A DNA stretch of 27,703 bases from assembly GCA_021782055.1 (NCBI GenBank), contig JAJXVP010000019.1, positions 1-27,703 on the forward strand, read 5' to 3'. The position numbers and the translations under genes were made by a program. Of the stretch, positions 13,760-23,911 are shown in pieces. The DNA is from a bacterium. Lineage in GTDB: Bacteria; Spirochaetota; Spirochaetia; JABEVK01. The notes under the pieces were generated by a model, which worked only from the letters and a program-made list of their open reading frames with translations, was not told where the DNA came from and did not search any database. Numbering within the stretch: position 1 is the first letter of the stretch; every line of letters starts with the position of its first letter.

Positions 13760-14938
13760 ATGCGCGAATCCGTATGTTTGTTTTTGCAGGATGGGACCTA
13801 CTATCCTGGCCGATCGGTGGGTAAGCCGGCCTTTCGGTTAGACCAGTTGATCGCGGGCCATGCGGACCGCAAGGGTGCCGGCGAAGTTGTCTTTAACACG
13901 GGTATGACCGGTTATCACGAAGTTCTGACCGATCCTTCGTACACGGCGCAGATCGTGGTGATGACCTATCCCCATGCGGGCAACTATGGGACTTTGGATC
14001 AATGGTCTGAAATTGGCCCCGAAGAGGGGGTTACTCGGCAGGGTATCAAATGCTCGGCACTCGTGATGAGGTCGTATTACGAAGGCCCCGTGCCAGAGGG
14101 ACGCTTAACCTTAGAAAAATTTTTGCAGAAACATGGAACACCGGCGATCACGGGGGTTGATACGAGGCGGTTAACTCTACATCTGAGGGAACATGGGGCT
14201 CAAAATGGTGTGCTTGTTGCCATTGCCGGGGATTCCCCCAGTGAAGCAGAACGGCAAGCAGCCCAGGCTTACTTAGCCGGATTCCCCTCCATGGAAGGTT
14301 GTGACTTGACTCCTGAGGTGGGTACTGAGGCCCCCGCAGAGTTCGGCGAGGGCGAGGGCCCGCGTTTAGTTTTGGTCGACTCTGGCATTAAGATGAACAT
14401 TGTTCGTGAAATTGTTTCGCGGGGAGCCCGGGTTACGGTTTTGCCAGACTCTTCAACGGCCGAAGAAATCCTTGCGCGAAAGCCTGATGCTGTTTTGTAT
14501 TCCTCGGGTCCCGGTGACCCAGCGGTTCTGGGTACCCAAATTGCGTTAATTCGGACCCTGATGGCTCGTCTGCCTGTTTTTGGCATCTGCTTAGGCCATC
14601 AGTTAATTTCGTTGGCCCTAGGAGCGAAAACCTACAAAATGAAGTTTGGTCATCACGGCGTCAACCATCCGGTGCGGGATGAGCTTACCGGAAAGGTGTT
14701 TGTGACGACTCAGAATCATGGCTTTGCCGTCGATGAAGCCAGCCTTCCCCCCGAAGTTGGGGTGTGGTTCCGCAACGCCAATGACGGAACGATCGAAGGT
14801 ATCTACCATAAAACCTTACCCGTAAAATGTGCCCAATTTCACCCCGAAGCTTGTCCCGGCCCCCATGACTCGGCGTGGATCTTCCAGTCGTTTCTTGATG
14901 TGCTCAAAGCCCAACCCCGGCAAGCGGGAAAACTTTAA
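13760..14938 (+). CDS. carA: Carbamoyl-phosphate synthase small subunit
   Basis: CarA hydrolyses glutamine and channels ammonia to CarB for carbamoyl phosphate, feeding pyrimidine and arginine synthesis. The 392-residue product has the CarA N-terminal domain (GEVVFNTGMTGYHEVLTDPSY near 35-55, then GVDTRRLT) and a class I glutaminase domain from about 200. The nucleophile is C277 in FGICLGHQ, and the H361/E363 pair is in FHPEACPGP. All triad residues are present. The ATG at 13760 follows GAGGGGC. I do not see a convincing promoter or pyrimidine-responsive leader between the tRNA terminator and the start. carB starts nine bases after its stop. Confidence 0.97.
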   Translation: MRESVCLFLQDGTYYPGRSVGKPAFRLDQLIAGHADRKGAGEVVFNTGMTGYHEVLTDPSYTAQIVVMTYPHAGNYGTLDQWSEIGPEEGVTRQGIKCSALVMRSYYEGPVPEGRLTLEKFLQKHGTPAITGVDTRRLTLHLREHGAQNGVLVAIAGDSPSEAERQAAQAYLAGFPSMEGCDLTPEVGTEAPAEFGEGEGPRLVLVDSGIKMNIVREIVSRGARVTVLPDSSTAEEILARKPDAVLYSSGPGDPAVLGTQIALIRTLMARLPVFGICLGHQLISLALGAKTYKMKFGHHGVNHPVRDELTGKVFVTTQNHGFAVDEASLPPEVGVWFRNANDGTIEGIYHKTLPVKCAQFHPEACPGPHDSAWIFQSFLDVLKAQPRQAGKL

Positions 14939-14947
14939 GGAGAATCT

Positions 14948-17900
14948 ATGCCCGCTCGAAAAGATCTGAAAAAAATCCTGCTGATTGGTTCTGGCCCTAT
15001 TGTGATCGGTCAGGCTTGTGAATTTGACTACTCGGGTACGCAAGCGGTGAAAGCCCTTAAAGAGGAGGGGTATCAGGTTGTGCTGATCAACCCCAACCCC
15101 GCAACCATGATGACTACACCAGGTCTAGCCGACACCGTGTACATGGAACCCTTGACCCCCGACTACATGGAAAAAATTCTCCAGACGGAGCGCCCCGATG
15201 CTGTCATTTCGACTATGGGGGGGCAAACTGCCCTCAACTTGGCTCTCAAAATGTCAGAGTTGGGGTTGTTAGAAAAGTACGGCGTTGAGGTCATTGGTGC
15301 CAACATCGAGGCGATTCGGTTAGCTGAAGATCGCGGTTTGTTCAAAAAACGCATGGCTGAAATTGGCCTGGAAAGCCCCCGCTCTAAGCTGGTAAGCAGC
15401 TATGACGAGGCTCGTGAGTTGGAACTCGACCCCGGCTTTCCGCTGATCTTACGGCCTAGCTTTACTCTAGGGGGCATGGGCGGGGCTATTGCTCGCACGG
15501 CCGAAGAGTTTCGTCCTCTGTTGGAACGTGCCTTAGCGGAGTCGCCCGTTCATACGTGCTTGGTCGAAGAATCCCTTATCGGTTGGAAAGAATTCGAGAT
15601 GGAGGTCATGCGCGATAAAAATGATAATGCGATCGTCGTGTGTTCCATCGAAAATATTGACCCCATGGGTGTTCACACCGGCGACTCAATTACCATTGCT
15701 CCTATTCAAACCCTTAGCGACCGTGAATATCAGCAAATGCGTACCGCCTCGATCGAGGTTCTACGAGCGGTAGGCGTGGACTGCGGTGGGTCAAACGTTC
15801 AATTTGCCGTCAACCCCGCCAATGGTCGTATGGTCGTTATTGAAATGAACCCCCGCGTTTCGCGCTCCTCGGCCTTAGCGTCAAAAGCTACAGGCTTTCC
15901 GATTGCCAAATGCTCGGCTCGCTTGGCGGTAGGCTATAGCCTGGATGAAGTCGTTAACGAAATTACCGGCAAAACGGTTTCGTGTTTTGAACCCGCCCTC
16001 GACTACTGTGCGGTCAAGGTTCCGCGCTTCGAGCTAGAAAAATTCCCTGCAGGCTATAAAACCCTGGGAACCCAGATGAAATCTGTAGGTGAATCCCTGG
16101 CGTTGGGACGGACTGCCCTCGAGGCCCTGAATAAGGCTATCCGTGCAGCCGAAATTGGGTTTCAAAACCTCCAAGAGCTTACCGTAACCGACCAAGAGCT
16201 GGCGCCAATGCTTGATACCTTGCATCCCAGGCGATTGATGGCGGCTTTTACCTATTTAAAACGCCAAGGTCCTTCTGCCCTTCCCGAGGTACAAAAACGA
16301 ACAGGCTTTGACCCTTGGTTCCTGTACCTCATTTTGGAACAGCTTGAGTTAGAAGGCCGCCTGAAGGCACACGGGCTCACGGCGGCGTTGGTTCTTGAAG
16401 CCAAACAGGCGGGCCTTTCGGACCCCTATATTGCTTCTTTAGTAGACAAAACCGCTGGCGACGTCGAAGCTTTTCGCGAACAGCACAACCTTCACGCCGG
16501 GTATCACTTTGTTGATACCTGCGCCGGGGAGTTTGAAGCCCAGACCCCCTTCTTTTATTCGACGTGGGGCGAGATTGATGAAGGCGGGTCTAGCGGTGCC
16601 TCAACGGTGGCCATCTTGGGCTCGGGTCCTAACCGTATTGGTCAAGGCCTGGAGTTTGACACCGGTTGTACCCTGGCCTCGTTGGCTTTTCGCAAGTTGG
16701 GCCGAAAGACTATTATTATTAACTCGAACCCCGAAACGGTCTCGACCGACTACAATGTTTCGGACCGTCTGTTTATCGAGCCTCTCACGCCCGAACACGT
16801 CAAAGAAATTCTCCGTAAAGAAGGAGTTCGCGATGTTGTGGTTCAGTTAGGGGGGCAGACTCCCTTAAATATGGCCGAAGAGTTGCAAGGTTGGGGTGCC
16901 CGTATCCTGGGAACCAGCCTGGCCGGCATTGACGCTACCGAAGATCGTGGGTTGTTTTCGCAGTTGGTGACTCGTTTAGGCCTTCGTCAGCCCGCCAACC
17001 GCAAGGCAGCGAATCCCGAAGAAGTACGGCGTTTTGCCGCCGAAATCGGCTTTCCCGTCCTGTTGCGTCCCAGCTTTGTTCTTGGCGGTAGGTCCATGTT
17101 CATCGCCAGTACTCCCGAAGATTTAGAAATCTTCTTTACCAAAGGCGTAACGATGAACGAAAAGCGTCCTGTTCTGGTCGATCAATTCTTAGAGGATGCT
17201 TTTGAGTACGACTTGGATGCGGTCAGTGACGGCAAAAATGTGTATATCGGCGGAATTATGGAACATATCGAAGCCGCCGGTATTCACTCGGGCGATTCAG
17301 CTTGTGTTTTTCCCGCCTACATGACCAAGCCCCATATTATCCAAGAAATGATTGATGCCACGGTGAAAATTGCCCGTGACTTGCCTGTCATCGGGTTCCT
17401 CAACATCCAATTCGCCGAAAAAGACGGTCTTCTGTATATCCTTGAGGTGAATCCTCGGGCAAGTCGTACAGTGCCGTTCTTGTCCAAAGCGTCTGGGGTC
17501 AATTTGGTCGAGACCGGTGTGCGGGTTTGGTCGGGAGAAAGTTTAGCTAGTCAAGGCTTAGTGGGTGAGAATGGAATCGGTGTGGGATCCTGTTTGACAG
17601 GTTGGGCGGTGAAAGAAGCGGTGTTCTCGTTCGACCGTTTTCAAGACTTAGACCCGATGTTGGGACCAGAAATGAAGTCCACTGGTGAAACCATGGGAAC
17701 AGGAGCCAGCTTCGGCGAAGCCTACGCAAAAGCCCAGGCTGGAGTAGGAACCACGCTTCCCACTACCGGAAAGGTCTTCGTGTCGGTCCATGACTTAGAC
17801 AAGGATTCCATTCTGCCTATTGTTAAAGACCTTTACCAGCTGGGGTTCAGTGTGGCTGCTACCCCAGGAACTGCCGAGTTCCTGGAACAGCAGGGTATTC

Positions 17901-18172
17901 CCGCCGAGGCTGTCCAGAAAATTCAAAAAGGGCACCCGAACGTTATCGATTTGATGCGGTCTGGGGCGGTTCATCTGCTGATTAATACTCCGAAAGGACG
18001 CTACAGCCACTCAGACGATGCCCAAATTCGTATTGAAGCCGTACGGAAGAAAATTCCTTACACCACCACGGTTTCGGCGGCACGGGCCACGGTCGAAGGG
18101 ATCAAGTACCTTTCGAAAAAAGAATTTATCGTAAGGCCCATGCCAAACCAGAACGGACCGCTGAACTTCTAA
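14948..18172 (+). CDS. carB: Carbamoyl-phosphate synthase large subunit
   Basis: CarB makes carbamoyl phosphate from bicarbonate, ammonia and two ATP. The 1074-residue protein is full length and shows the family's internal duplication. The first half begins with [17 protein letters not shown] (about 14-30) and an ATP-grasp fold, and the second half begins near residue 558 with [16 protein letters not shown] and another ATP-grasp. An oligomerisation region lies between them. A C-terminal MGS-like allosteric domain occupies about 940-1074. No break or missing motif was noticed. The start ATG follows AAGGAG. Its stop is nine bases from the stop of the convergent histidine kinase gene, with no visible terminator between them. 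Confidence 0.98.
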   Translation: MPARKDLKKILLIGSGPIVIGQACEFDYSGTQAVKALKEEGYQVVLINPNPATMMTTPGLADTVYMEPLTPDYMEKILQTERPDAVISTMGGQTALNLALKMSELGLLEKYGVEVIGANIEAIRLAEDRGLFKKRMAEIGLESPRSKLVSSYDEARELELDPGFPLILRPSFTLGGMGGAIARTAEEFRPLLERALAESPVHTCLVEESLIGWKEFEMEVMRDKNDNAIVVCSIENIDPMGVHTGDSITIAPIQTLSDREYQQMRTASIEVLRAVGVDCGGSNVQFAVNPANGRMVVIEMNPRVSRSSALASKATGFPIAKCSARLAVGYSLDEVVNEITGKTVSCFEPALDYCAVKVPRFELEKFPAGYKTLGTQMKSVGESLALGRTALEALNKAIRAAEIGFQNLQELTVTDQELAPMLDTLHPRRLMAAFTYLKRQGPSALPEVQKRTGFDPWFLYLILEQLELEGRLKAHGLTAALVLEAKQAGLSDPYIASLVDKTAGDVEAFREQHNLHAGYHFVDTCAGEFEAQTPFFYSTWGEIDEGGSSGASTVAILGSGPNRIGQGLEFDTGCTLASLAFRKLGRKTIIINSNPETVSTDYNVSDRLFIEPLTPEHVKEILRKEGVRDVVVQLGGQTPLNMAEELQGWGARILGTSLAGIDATEDRGLFSQLVTRLGLRQPANRKAANPEEVRRFAAEIGFPVLLRPSFVLGGRSMFIASTPEDLEIFFTKGVTMNEKRPVLVDQFLEDAFEYDLDAVSDGKNVYIGGIMEHIEAAGIHSGDSACVFPAYMTKPHIIQEMIDATVKIARDLPVIGFLNIQFAEKDGLLYILEVNPRASRTVPFLSKASGVNLVETGVRVWSGESLASQGLVGENGIGVGSCLTGWAVKEAVFSFDRFQDLDPMLGPEMKSTGETMGTGASFGEAYAKAQAGVGTTLPTTGKVFVSVHDLDKDSILPIVKDLYQLGFSVAATPGTAEFLEQQGIPAEAVQKIQKGHPNVIDLMRSGAVHLLINTPKGRYSHSDDAQIRIEAVRKKIPYTTTVSAARATVEGIKYLSKKEFIVRPMPNQNGPLNF

Positions 18173-18181
18173 GCGACAAGC

Positions 18182-19834
18182 TCACCTTGCGGCGCGTTTA
18201 GTGAGAAAATATTCTCGTAGCCGCGCCGCTGTGGTGGGACGGGGTAAGACGGTCAAACCCCGCTGTTGAAGCCGTTCAAGGTCCGCTTCGGTGCTTTCTG
18301 ACAAAAGAAGGATAAACTCTGGCGGGGCCAGACGAGCACAGGCGTTTTTGAGTTGGTTGAGGGCTTCTAACAGGGGCGTTAGCGAAAGTTGAGTCCCCAA
18401 AAAGACGAAGTGAAAGTTTCCCTTGGCAACTTCTTTGAGAGCCTGGGAAACCGTGTCCACAAGGACAAATCGCAAACCCAGCTGTTCGCTGGCCTTTTGC
18501 AAGGCGAGAGCTAAAAAAGGGTCATCCTCGACAAAAAGAACCTCGGGGTGCTCTGCTAAGCGACCAGGAGCCTCGGCTTGAAACGGCAGGAACGGAATTT
18601 TAACTAAGAATTCCGAGCCTTTACCCTCGACGCTGGTTACGGTGAGCTTCCCTCCCAGAAGTTGTACCAACCGTTGCGCTAAGGCCAAACCAAGGCCGAG
18701 TCCGCCGTACTGTCGGCGAGAAGAACCGTCGATTTGTCGAAACGGTTGGAATAACTGCTGCTGCTTTTCTGGGGATAGTCCAATCCCTGTGTCGCTGACG
18801 CTGACGGTTAACTCGCGCAGGCCAGCGGGGTGTGTCGATGCACTCAAGTCGACTCGGACGGCACCCTGGGGCGTAAACTTTAGCGCGTTGTCTAAAAGAA
18901 TGTCGAGAATTTGCCTTAGCCGTTCTGGGTCAGTTTCAACACAGGAAGGCAACTGGCCGCTAAGCTTTACGACAAAAGTTAACCCCTTGGCCGTAGCCCC
19001 TGGTCCCCAGCTGGCAACGAGGTTGTGAACCAGCTTATTCAAGTCGAGGGTGTCAAGTTCTAAGTGAAGTTCTTTCGCTTCGACTTTGGCGAGGTCGATA
19101 AGCCCATTGATAAGGTTTGCTAAGTGTGTTTCGGCCGATTCGAGAGCCTCTAGGTAGTCAGCTTGTGTGTCGGTAGGGTTGGTTCCTTTTAAAAGTTCGG
19201 TAAAACCCATCAGGGTGAAAAGGGGAGTGCGTAATTCATGACTCAGGTTCGAGAGAAGTTGGGTTTTGACCAGTGCCCCCGCTTCGGCGCTTTCTTTGGC
19301 TTGGCGTAATTCTTGAAGAAGCCGAACGTGAGTGATGAGGTTTCCACTGTAATCGGCCACGAGTTCCAAAAGGTGCTGGTCTTGGTCCTCAAAATCCCTT
19401 TGGCCGGGTCGATTAATGGCCGTCAACGTTCCCAGTAAATGCGAGCCCGAGAGTAGGGGCACAACCAGGATTGATCCTGCCGCTGTTTCACGCCGGCGGT
19501 GCTGAACGGCCTCGGATTCACGGGGATCGTTTTGGTCCTGTGACGAAAGGGCACTCTGATGAGTTTTAATCACCCAACCGCTCAACCCTGAAAGCAGCTC
19601 GGAAGCTGAAACCGTTAGATCTATCAGTTCTTTGCCAGGACCAGAACGAAGGTAAAAATCTAGGCCGGTACGGAGTTCGTTGAAAACAATGAGTGACATT
19701 CTATCGGCGTCTAAAAGCCGGGCGATTTGATTAAGAATAGTCTGCAGGGCGTCTTGAAGGGATTGCGCCGACCAGGCTTGGGTTTCGACCGACAAAAAGA
19801 ATTCCCGTAAGTCCTTCCAGAGGTCGGAATGCAT
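18182..19834 (-). CDS. Soluble GAF hybrid histidine kinase with degenerate receiver
   Basis: The 550-residue protein has no membrane segment. A GAF-type sensor (about 25-170) is followed by a HisKA dimerisation domain with phosphorylatable H199 in LSHELRTPL. The ATPase domain has an N box with N316 (LLDNALKF), a G1 box DTGIG (348-352) and a GLGLGLA G2 box. Residues 431-545 form a receiver-like domain: the acidic pocket D437/D438 is kept, but the phosphoacceptor position reads G480 (VFLGTQL) and the conserved lysine is R532 (LPRP). The kinase should be active, but the receiver cannot be phosphorylated in the usual way. No response regulator gene is nearby. It is transcribed from its own promoter downstream of the ATL gene. 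Confidence 0.92.
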   Translation of the reverse strand: MHSDLWKDLREFFLSVETQAWSAQSLQDALQTILNQIARLLDADRMSLIVFNELRTGLDFYLRSGPGKELIDLTVSASELLSGLSGWVIKTHQSALSSQDQNDPRESEAVQHRRRETAAGSILVVPLLSGSHLLGTLTAINRPGQRDFEDQDQHLLELVADYSGNLITHVRLLQELRQAKESAEAGALVKTQLLSNLSHELRTPLFTLMGFTELLKGTNPTDTQADYLEALESAETHLANLINGLIDLAKVEAKELHLELDTLDLNKLVHNLVASWGPGATAKGLTFVVKLSGQLPSCVETDPERLRQILDILLDNALKFTPQGAVRVDLSASTHPAGLRELTVSVSDTGIGLSPEKQQQLFQPFRQIDGSSRRQYGGLGLGLALAQRLVQLLGGKLTVTSVEGKGSEFLVKIPFLPFQAEAPGRLAEHPEVLFVEDDPFLALALQKASEQLGLRFVLVDTVSQALKEVAKGNFHFVFLGTQLSLTPLLEALNQLKNACARLAPPEFILLLSESTEADLERLQQRGLTVLPRPTTAARLREYFLTKRAAR

Positions 19835-19840
19835 TCTCTA

Positions 19841-19869
19841 AATTTATGAAAAAAACCATTAATTGTCAA
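19841..19869 (-). promoter_or_regulatory. Promoter for the histidine kinase gene
   Basis: On the - strand, TTGACA (19869-19864), 17 bases, TAAATT (19846-19841) lies just before the kinase start at 19834. The -35 element contains the TGA stop codon of the upstream ATL gene. The very short space from -10 to ATG implies a leaderless or near-leaderless message, because a start about 7 bases after the -10 falls at the ATG itself. That makes the -10 assignment less certain. Confidence 0.45.
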
Positions 19870-20198
19870 ATTCGGTCGACTCGTGGGTTGGTTGTGAGGA
19901 AAAACTCAACCGAAACCTGGTTGTTGGTCACCCTAACGCCCTCCGCTTCTAAAAGTTGACGCTGAAGGTCGCGTTCCACAGGGTCACTCAAGGCGAGTTG
20001 CCCATTGGCGCGAAGAACGCGGTGCCAGGGGAGTCCCGGTGAGGTTCGCAGAACCCAGACTACGGTTCTTGCCCCTCGGGGAAAGCCCGCCCAGGCGGCA
20101 ACCTGACCATACGACACGACCCGGCCCACAGGAAGAGATATTAGAACAGCACGGATACGGTCAAAGGCACCAGGCTCTTGACGGGAGGTTGGCTCCAT
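19866..20198 (-). CDS. Alkyltransferase-like (ATL) DNA repair protein
   Basis: The 110-residue protein is the DNA-binding domain of the O6-alkylguanine transferase family: RVVSYGQVAAWAGFPRGART (27-45) with the arginine finger, then PWHRVL (57-62). The active-site cysteine of PCHR is replaced by W58, the hallmark of ATL proteins. These cannot remove alkyl groups but bind O6-alkylguanine, flip it and recruit nucleotide excision repair. I chose the ATG at 20198, one base after the hydrolase stop, rather than an upstream in-frame ATG inside the hydrolase gene, because the family starts here. It is probably cotranscribed with the hydrolase. Confidence 0.92.
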   Translation of the reverse strand: MEPTSRQEPGAFDRIRAVLISLPVGRVVSYGQVAAWAGFPRGARTVVWVLRTSPGLPWHRVLRANGQLALSDPVERDLQRQLLEAEGVRVTNNQVSVEFFLTTNPRVDRI

Positions 20199-20199
20199 C

Positions 20200-20988
20200 C
20201 TACGGTTGCCGCGAAAGCCAGCTGTTGACAGCCGCAAGAACTTCTTGAGGTTTTTCGGCATGCAACCAGTGGCCTGCCTGGGGGATGGTCTGAACCTCAG
20301 CGTGCCCAAACAACTGGTGAATCAGGGCGTGATCTTGCAAACGGACGTACTCAGAGTTCCCTCCGGCCAAGAAGAGGGCTGGTCCGGGGTACGAACGAGG
20401 CGAGCCTTGGGGCGTTTGCCCCTGTAAGGGTTTCCAAATTTCGTCATAGTGTTCTTCGAGGGCTTGCAGGTTAAGTTTCCAGCGCCAGGAGGGTGAGCCT
20501 TCTTGGGGAGCCAAGCTTTTTAGGAGAAACTGAAGGGTGGGGCGGTCAGGGATCTGGGCTTCGAGGGCTTTTTGAGCCTCAGACCGGCTGGTAAGGGCCG
20601 CTAGGTCAAGGGCCCGTAAGGCGGGAACGAAGCCAGCGTAATGCGGCTCATAGGCCCGCGGAGCCATGTCCAAACTGATTAACCCCCGAAAGCGTTGGGG
20701 TTCGGATAACGCCGCTTCCATGGCCACTTTGCCACCAAGGGAGTGACCTCCCACCAGCACGGACTCCAGCTGGTGTTGTGTCAAAAAGTCTAAAAGATCG
20801 CCTGCCAAAAGGGGAACCGAGAACTCGTCGGCCCAGGGGGAATCGCCATGGTTCCTTAGGTCGGGGAGCCACACCTCACAACCAGTGAACTTGGCCCCCA
20901 AGGTCAACCAGTTGTCGCCGGAACCAAAAAGGCCATGAAGAAAAACCAAAGGACGGCCTGTTCCGATTTTTCGGAAATTCAACTTCAT
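20200..20988 (-). CDS. Alpha/beta hydrolase, YbfF-type esterase
   Basis: The 262-residue hydrolase has the oxyanion-hole segment FLHGLFGSGDNW, the nucleophile elbow GGHSLGG, and the catalytic histidine in AGHWLHAEKP. Length and the HGLFGS start fit the YbfF/ABHD11 group of small esterases and thioesterases, but the substrate cannot be told. I chose the ATG at 20988 (MKLNFRKIG) over an upstream in-frame start at 21075 because AAGGTG sits six bases before it and the fold begins here. It heads the - strand pair with the ATL gene and is divergent from apt. Confidence 0.88.
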   Translation of the reverse strand: MKLNFRKIGTGRPLVFLHGLFGSGDNWLTLGAKFTGCEVWLPDLRNHGDSPWADEFSVPLLAGDLLDFLTQHQLESVLVGGHSLGGKVAMEAALSEPQRFRGLISLDMAPRAYEPHYAGFVPALRALDLAALTSRSEAQKALEAQIPDRPTLQFLLKSLAPQEGSPSWRWKLNLQALEEHYDEIWKPLQGQTPQGSPRSYPGPALFLAGGNSEYVRLQDHALIHQLFGHAEVQTIPQAGHWLHAEKPQEVLAAVNSWLSRQP

Positions 20989-21043
20989 GCTTAACACCTT
21001 ACCCCAGACCTCGTGTGAAACGCAAACGTCTGTCCTAGACAAT

Positions 21044-21072
21044 TTGACAGTCGGGGTGAAACGTGTTACCAA
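21044..21072 (+). promoter_or_regulatory. Extended -10 promoter for apt
   Basis: Consensus TTGACA (21044-21049) is followed after 17 bases by TACCAA (21067-21072), preceded by TG at 21064-21065 in the extended -10 position. The partly symmetrical GTCTGTCCTAGACAATTTG region overlaps the -35, within the 108-base space shared with the divergent hydrolase gene. I found no convincing - strand promoter there. Confidence 0.5.
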
Positions 21073-21096
21073 CAAAAGTGCGCGGGAGGGGCTTTT

Positions 21097-21639
21097 ATGG
21101 CGTTTGATCTTGAGGCAGTCATTCGTAAGATTCCTAATTTTCCCAAACCGGGAATTCTTTTTTATGATATTACGGGAATTTTATCCTCGCCGGAGGCCTA
21201 TGCCTATGTAGTTGATGAATTAACCCAGCGCTATCAATCACGGGGGTTGTCGGGAATTGCCGCTGTAGAGTCAAGGGGCTTTGTCTTTGCCGCCCCGTTG
21301 GCACTCAAGTTAGGGTTGCCGCTAATCCTGATTCGTAAAAAAGGCAAGCTCCCCGGGGTTACCCTCAGCAAACGCTATGACTTGGAATACGGCCAGGCCG
21401 AAATTGAAGTTCAGCGGGCCGATGTAAAGCCGGGGATGCGGCTCTTACTGCTGGATGACCTCTTGGCTACGGGGGGGACTCTCCGCGCCTCTGCCGAACT
21501 TTTGGAAGAAGCTGGAGCCCTGGTGACCGATTTATTTTGTGTGGTCGGCCTACCCTTTTTGCACCCCGAGCGACAACTGGGTAACCGACGCGTTGATACC
21601 TTGGTACAATACGAACACGAATCGACTCAGCACAGCTAA
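21097..21639 (+). CDS. apt: Adenine phosphoribosyltransferase
   Basis: Apt salvages adenine to AMP using PRPP. The 180-residue product is full length. It begins with [17 protein letters not shown], has the [15 protein letters not shown] block, and carries the PRPP-binding motif [13 protein letters not shown] (116-128), with the flexible-loop region [16 protein letters not shown] before it. The ATG at 21097 follows GGGAGGGG (21084-21091). It is a single + strand gene between - strand units. Its TAA stop overlaps the TAG stop of the convergent PFL-family gene within CTAA (21636-21639). Confidence 0.97.
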   Translation: MAFDLEAVIRKIPNFPKPGILFYDITGILSSPEAYAYVVDELTQRYQSRGLSGIAAVESRGFVFAAPLALKLGLPLILIRKKGKLPGVTLSKRYDLEYGQAEIEVQRADVKPGMRLLLLDDLLATGGTLRASAELLEEAGALVTDLFCVVGLPFLHPERQLGNRRVDTLVQYEHESTQHS

Positions 21640-22997
21640 TTTTTAAAACTGTGTACCGGAGCGGGGATTCGTCCACCCCGATCGATAAAGGCCGCAGACG
21701 AGAGGGTGCTAACCGGCATGACGGGGCCACCACCCAAGAGTCCTCCGAATTCCACCCAATCGCCCGCTTTCATGCCGGGGACGGGGATGACCCTCACGGC
21801 TGTTGTTTTATGGTTGATCACTCCTATGGCAGCCTCATCGGCAATTAATCCCGAGAGGGTTTGCGCGGGGGTATCTCCGGGAACGGCAATCATGTCTAAA
21901 CCTACCGAGCAGACACAGGTCATGGCCTCGAGTTTTTCGAGGGATAAGCCTCCGCTTTGAACCGCTTCTACCATACCTTCATCTTCGGTGACGGGAATGA
22001 AGGCGCCTGAGAGCCCCCCCACATGCGAGCTCGCCATGATGCCGCCTTTTTTGACGGCATCGTTAAGAAGCGCCAGTGCCGCCGTACTTCCCGGGGCTCC
22101 CACCCGTTCTAGACCCATTTCTTGTAAGATTCTGGCTACGGAATCACCCACCGCAGGAGTTGGTGCCAACGATAAATCAATGATTCCAAACGGAACCTTG
22201 AGGCGTCGGCTGGCCTCGCGGGCGACGAGTTCTCCCATCCGGGTAATTTTAAAGGCGGTTCGTTTGATGGTTTCGGCCACGGTATCAAAGGGAGCTTTTT
22301 CGAGGTTCTCGAGGGCGCTCTTTATCACTCCGGGGCCGGATAAGCCAACATTAATGACGACTTCGCCTTCGCCAGGACCGTGGTAGGCCCCGGCCATAAA
22401 AGGGTTATCTTCGACCGAGTTGGCAAAAACCACCAGCTTGGCACACCCTAAACCCTGGGCGTTGGCGGTGCGTCCTGCCAGAGCTTTCAGCACAAAACCC
22501 ATTTGACGAACGGCGTCCATGTTGATCCCGGCCTGAGTAGAGCCCACGTTAACGCTAGCGCACACCCTTTCGGTTTCGGCTAGGGCTTGGGGTATGGAAC
22601 GGATCAGAATCCGGTCACCCCTGGTATAGCCCTTTTGTACCAGAGCCGAAAAGCCACCGAGAAAGTTGACCCCCGTTTGCCGGGCCGCCGCATCAAGAGT
22701 ATGCGCAAAAGCGACGTACGATTTGTCCGAGGAGGCTTCGGCAACCATGGCGATGGGGGTGACCGCGATGCGCTTGTTAATGATGGGTATACCATATTCA
22801 AGGCTAATCGCTTCACCGACACTAACAAGGTTCTCGGCATAGCGGCAAATTTTGTCGTAAATTTTTTGGCGGGATTGCGCTCCCGAAGCGCTAGCGCAGT
22901 CGCGGAGGGATATGCCCATGGTAATCGTGCGGACATCCAGCTTCTGGGAGCGGAACATCTGGATTGTTTCGTCAATTTCGGCGTTCGTAAAAACCAT
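21636..22997 (-). CDS. PFL family protein (UPF0210)
   Basis: The 453-residue protein belongs to the UPF0210/PFL2-like family, distantly related in fold to pyruvate formate-lyase and anaerobic nucleotide reductases but with no established reaction. Diagnostic stretches are [14 protein letters not shown] near the start, [32 protein letters not shown], and GGGPVMPVS near the end. Length is normal for the family (about 450). I chose the ATG at 22997 ([11 protein letters not shown]) over a start inside the ACT gene; the last ACT codons supply AGGA. The gene follows the ACT-domain gene by one base, the usual pairing for this family, and shares CTAA with apt at its end. Confidence 0.93.
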   Translation of the reverse strand: MVFTNAEIDETIQMFRSQKLDVRTITMGISLRDCASASGAQSRQKIYDKICRYAENLVSVGEAISLEYGIPIINKRIAVTPIAMVAEASSDKSYVAFAHTLDAAARQTGVNFLGGFSALVQKGYTRGDRILIRSIPQALAETERVCASVNVGSTQAGINMDAVRQMGFVLKALAGRTANAQGLGCAKLVVFANSVEDNPFMAGAYHGPGEGEVVINVGLSGPGVIKSALENLEKAPFDTVAETIKRTAFKITRMGELVAREASRRLKVPFGIIDLSLAPTPAVGDSVARILQEMGLERVGAPGSTAALALLNDAVKKGGIMASSHVGGLSGAFIPVTEDEGMVEAVQSGGLSLEKLEAMTCVCSVGLDMIAVPGDTPAQTLSGLIADEAAIGVINHKTTAVRVIPVPGMKAGDWVEFGGLLGGGPVMPVSTLSSAAFIDRGGRIPAPVHSFKN

Positions 22998-22998
22998 T

Positions 22999-23268
22999 CT
23001 AGATCCTGTGCATCGCTTTGAGAACTTCTTCGTGAATGAGGGTAATCTGCACACCTAACTGACGTCCCTCGACTTCTAGCCTGTCGTTGAGGGTTTTGCG
23101 ATCAACGGACAGATGCCCTATATCCACTTTCATGATCATCGTAAAGTATTCTTCGAGGATGGTTTGGCTGATCGAGAGGATGTTGACACCCGAAGCCGAT
23201 AAAGCTTGGGTGACTCCGGCGATAATCCCGACGCGGTCCTTGCCGACCACCGTGACAATGGCGTCCAT
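22999..23268 (-). CDS. ACT domain protein (UPF0237)
   Basis: This 89-residue protein is a single ACT domain: [22 protein letters not shown] (3-24) is the typical first strand and helix with its ligand-contacting glycines, followed by [14 protein letters not shown] domains bind small ligands, often amino acids, so this is probably a regulator of the adjacent PFL protein; the ligand is unknown. The start ATG at 23268 shares one base with the adk stop (TAATG), and the stop is one base before the PFL start, so all three are translationally linked. Confidence 0.93.
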   Translation of the reverse strand: MDAIVTVVGKDRVGIIAGVTQALSASGVNILSISQTILEEYFTMIMKVDIGHLSVDRKTLNDRLEVEGRQLGVQITLIHEEVLKAMHRI

Positions 23269-23897
23269 TAGACGTTCAAGGCCTTTTTCAAGGCGGCGAG
23301 AACCGACTCGGGAGCCGGTGCGGCGTCAATATCTTTGAGTAAGCCTTTTTGCCGGTAAAAGGCAATGAGGGGTTCCGTTTGCGCCTTGTAAACACGCAAG
23401 CGTTCTTGGATTGCTTCGGGAGCATCGTCAGGGCGCTGGATAAGCTCGCCGGAACAGTTGTCACAGACGCCGGTTTGACGGGGAGGGAGGTTCTGAAGGT
23501 GATAGCTGGCTCCACAGGCTTTGCAGACGCGTCGTCCCGACAAGCGTTGAACAATCACCTCGTCGGCGAGAACGAAGTTGACAACGGCTTCGGGCTTGGA
23601 AAAGCCGTCAAGTGCTTGGGCCTGTGTGACCGTACGGGGAAAGCCGTCAAGTAAGTAACCCTTTTGGCAATCGGCTTTGTTTAAGCGGTCTTGGACAATT
23701 TCGATGGTAGTTTCGTCCGGGACGAGGGCCCCCGAGTCGAGGATCTTTTTCACCTTGAGGCCTAAGGGTGTGCCTTCCTTAATATTGGACCGAAAAATAT
23801 CGCCCGTCGAAATATGGGGGAGGTTAAACGCCTCTTTCGCCAGAACGGCGAGCGTCCCTTTACCCGCGCCGGGGGGACCTAAAAAGATCAGCTTCAT
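23268..23897 (-). CDS. adk: Adenylate kinase, zinc-type LID
   Basis: Adk interconverts ATP + AMP and 2 ADP. The 209-residue protein has the P-loop GPPGAGKG (8-15), the AMP-binding TGDIFRSN and DGFPRT segments, and a long LID with four cysteines, C125/C128 and C145/C148, which form the structural zinc site found in many Gram-positive and some other Adks. I chose ATG 23897 (MKLIFLGPPG) with AAGGAG just upstream. An in-frame extension to 23978 is not family-like and overlaps the cysteine-rich ORF in another frame. It sits second or third in the - strand unit and couples to the ACT gene by TAATG. Confidence 0.97.
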   Translation of the reverse strand: MKLIFLGPPGAGKGTLAVLAKEAFNLPHISTGDIFRSNIKEGTPLGLKVKKILDSGALVPDETTIEIVQDRLNKADCQKGYLLDGFPRTVTQAQALDGFSKPEAVVNFVLADEVIVQRLSGRRVCKACGASYHLQNLPPRQTGVCDNCSGELIQRPDDAPEAIQERLRVYKAQTEPLIAFYRQKGLLKDIDAAPAPESVLAALKKALNV

Positions 23898-23911
23898 AGA
23901 AGACTCCTTAG

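Noticed and set aside
20199..20309. 37-residue N-terminal extension of the ATL protein
   Set aside because: It would lie inside the hydrolase gene, and ATL proteins start near the chosen methionine.
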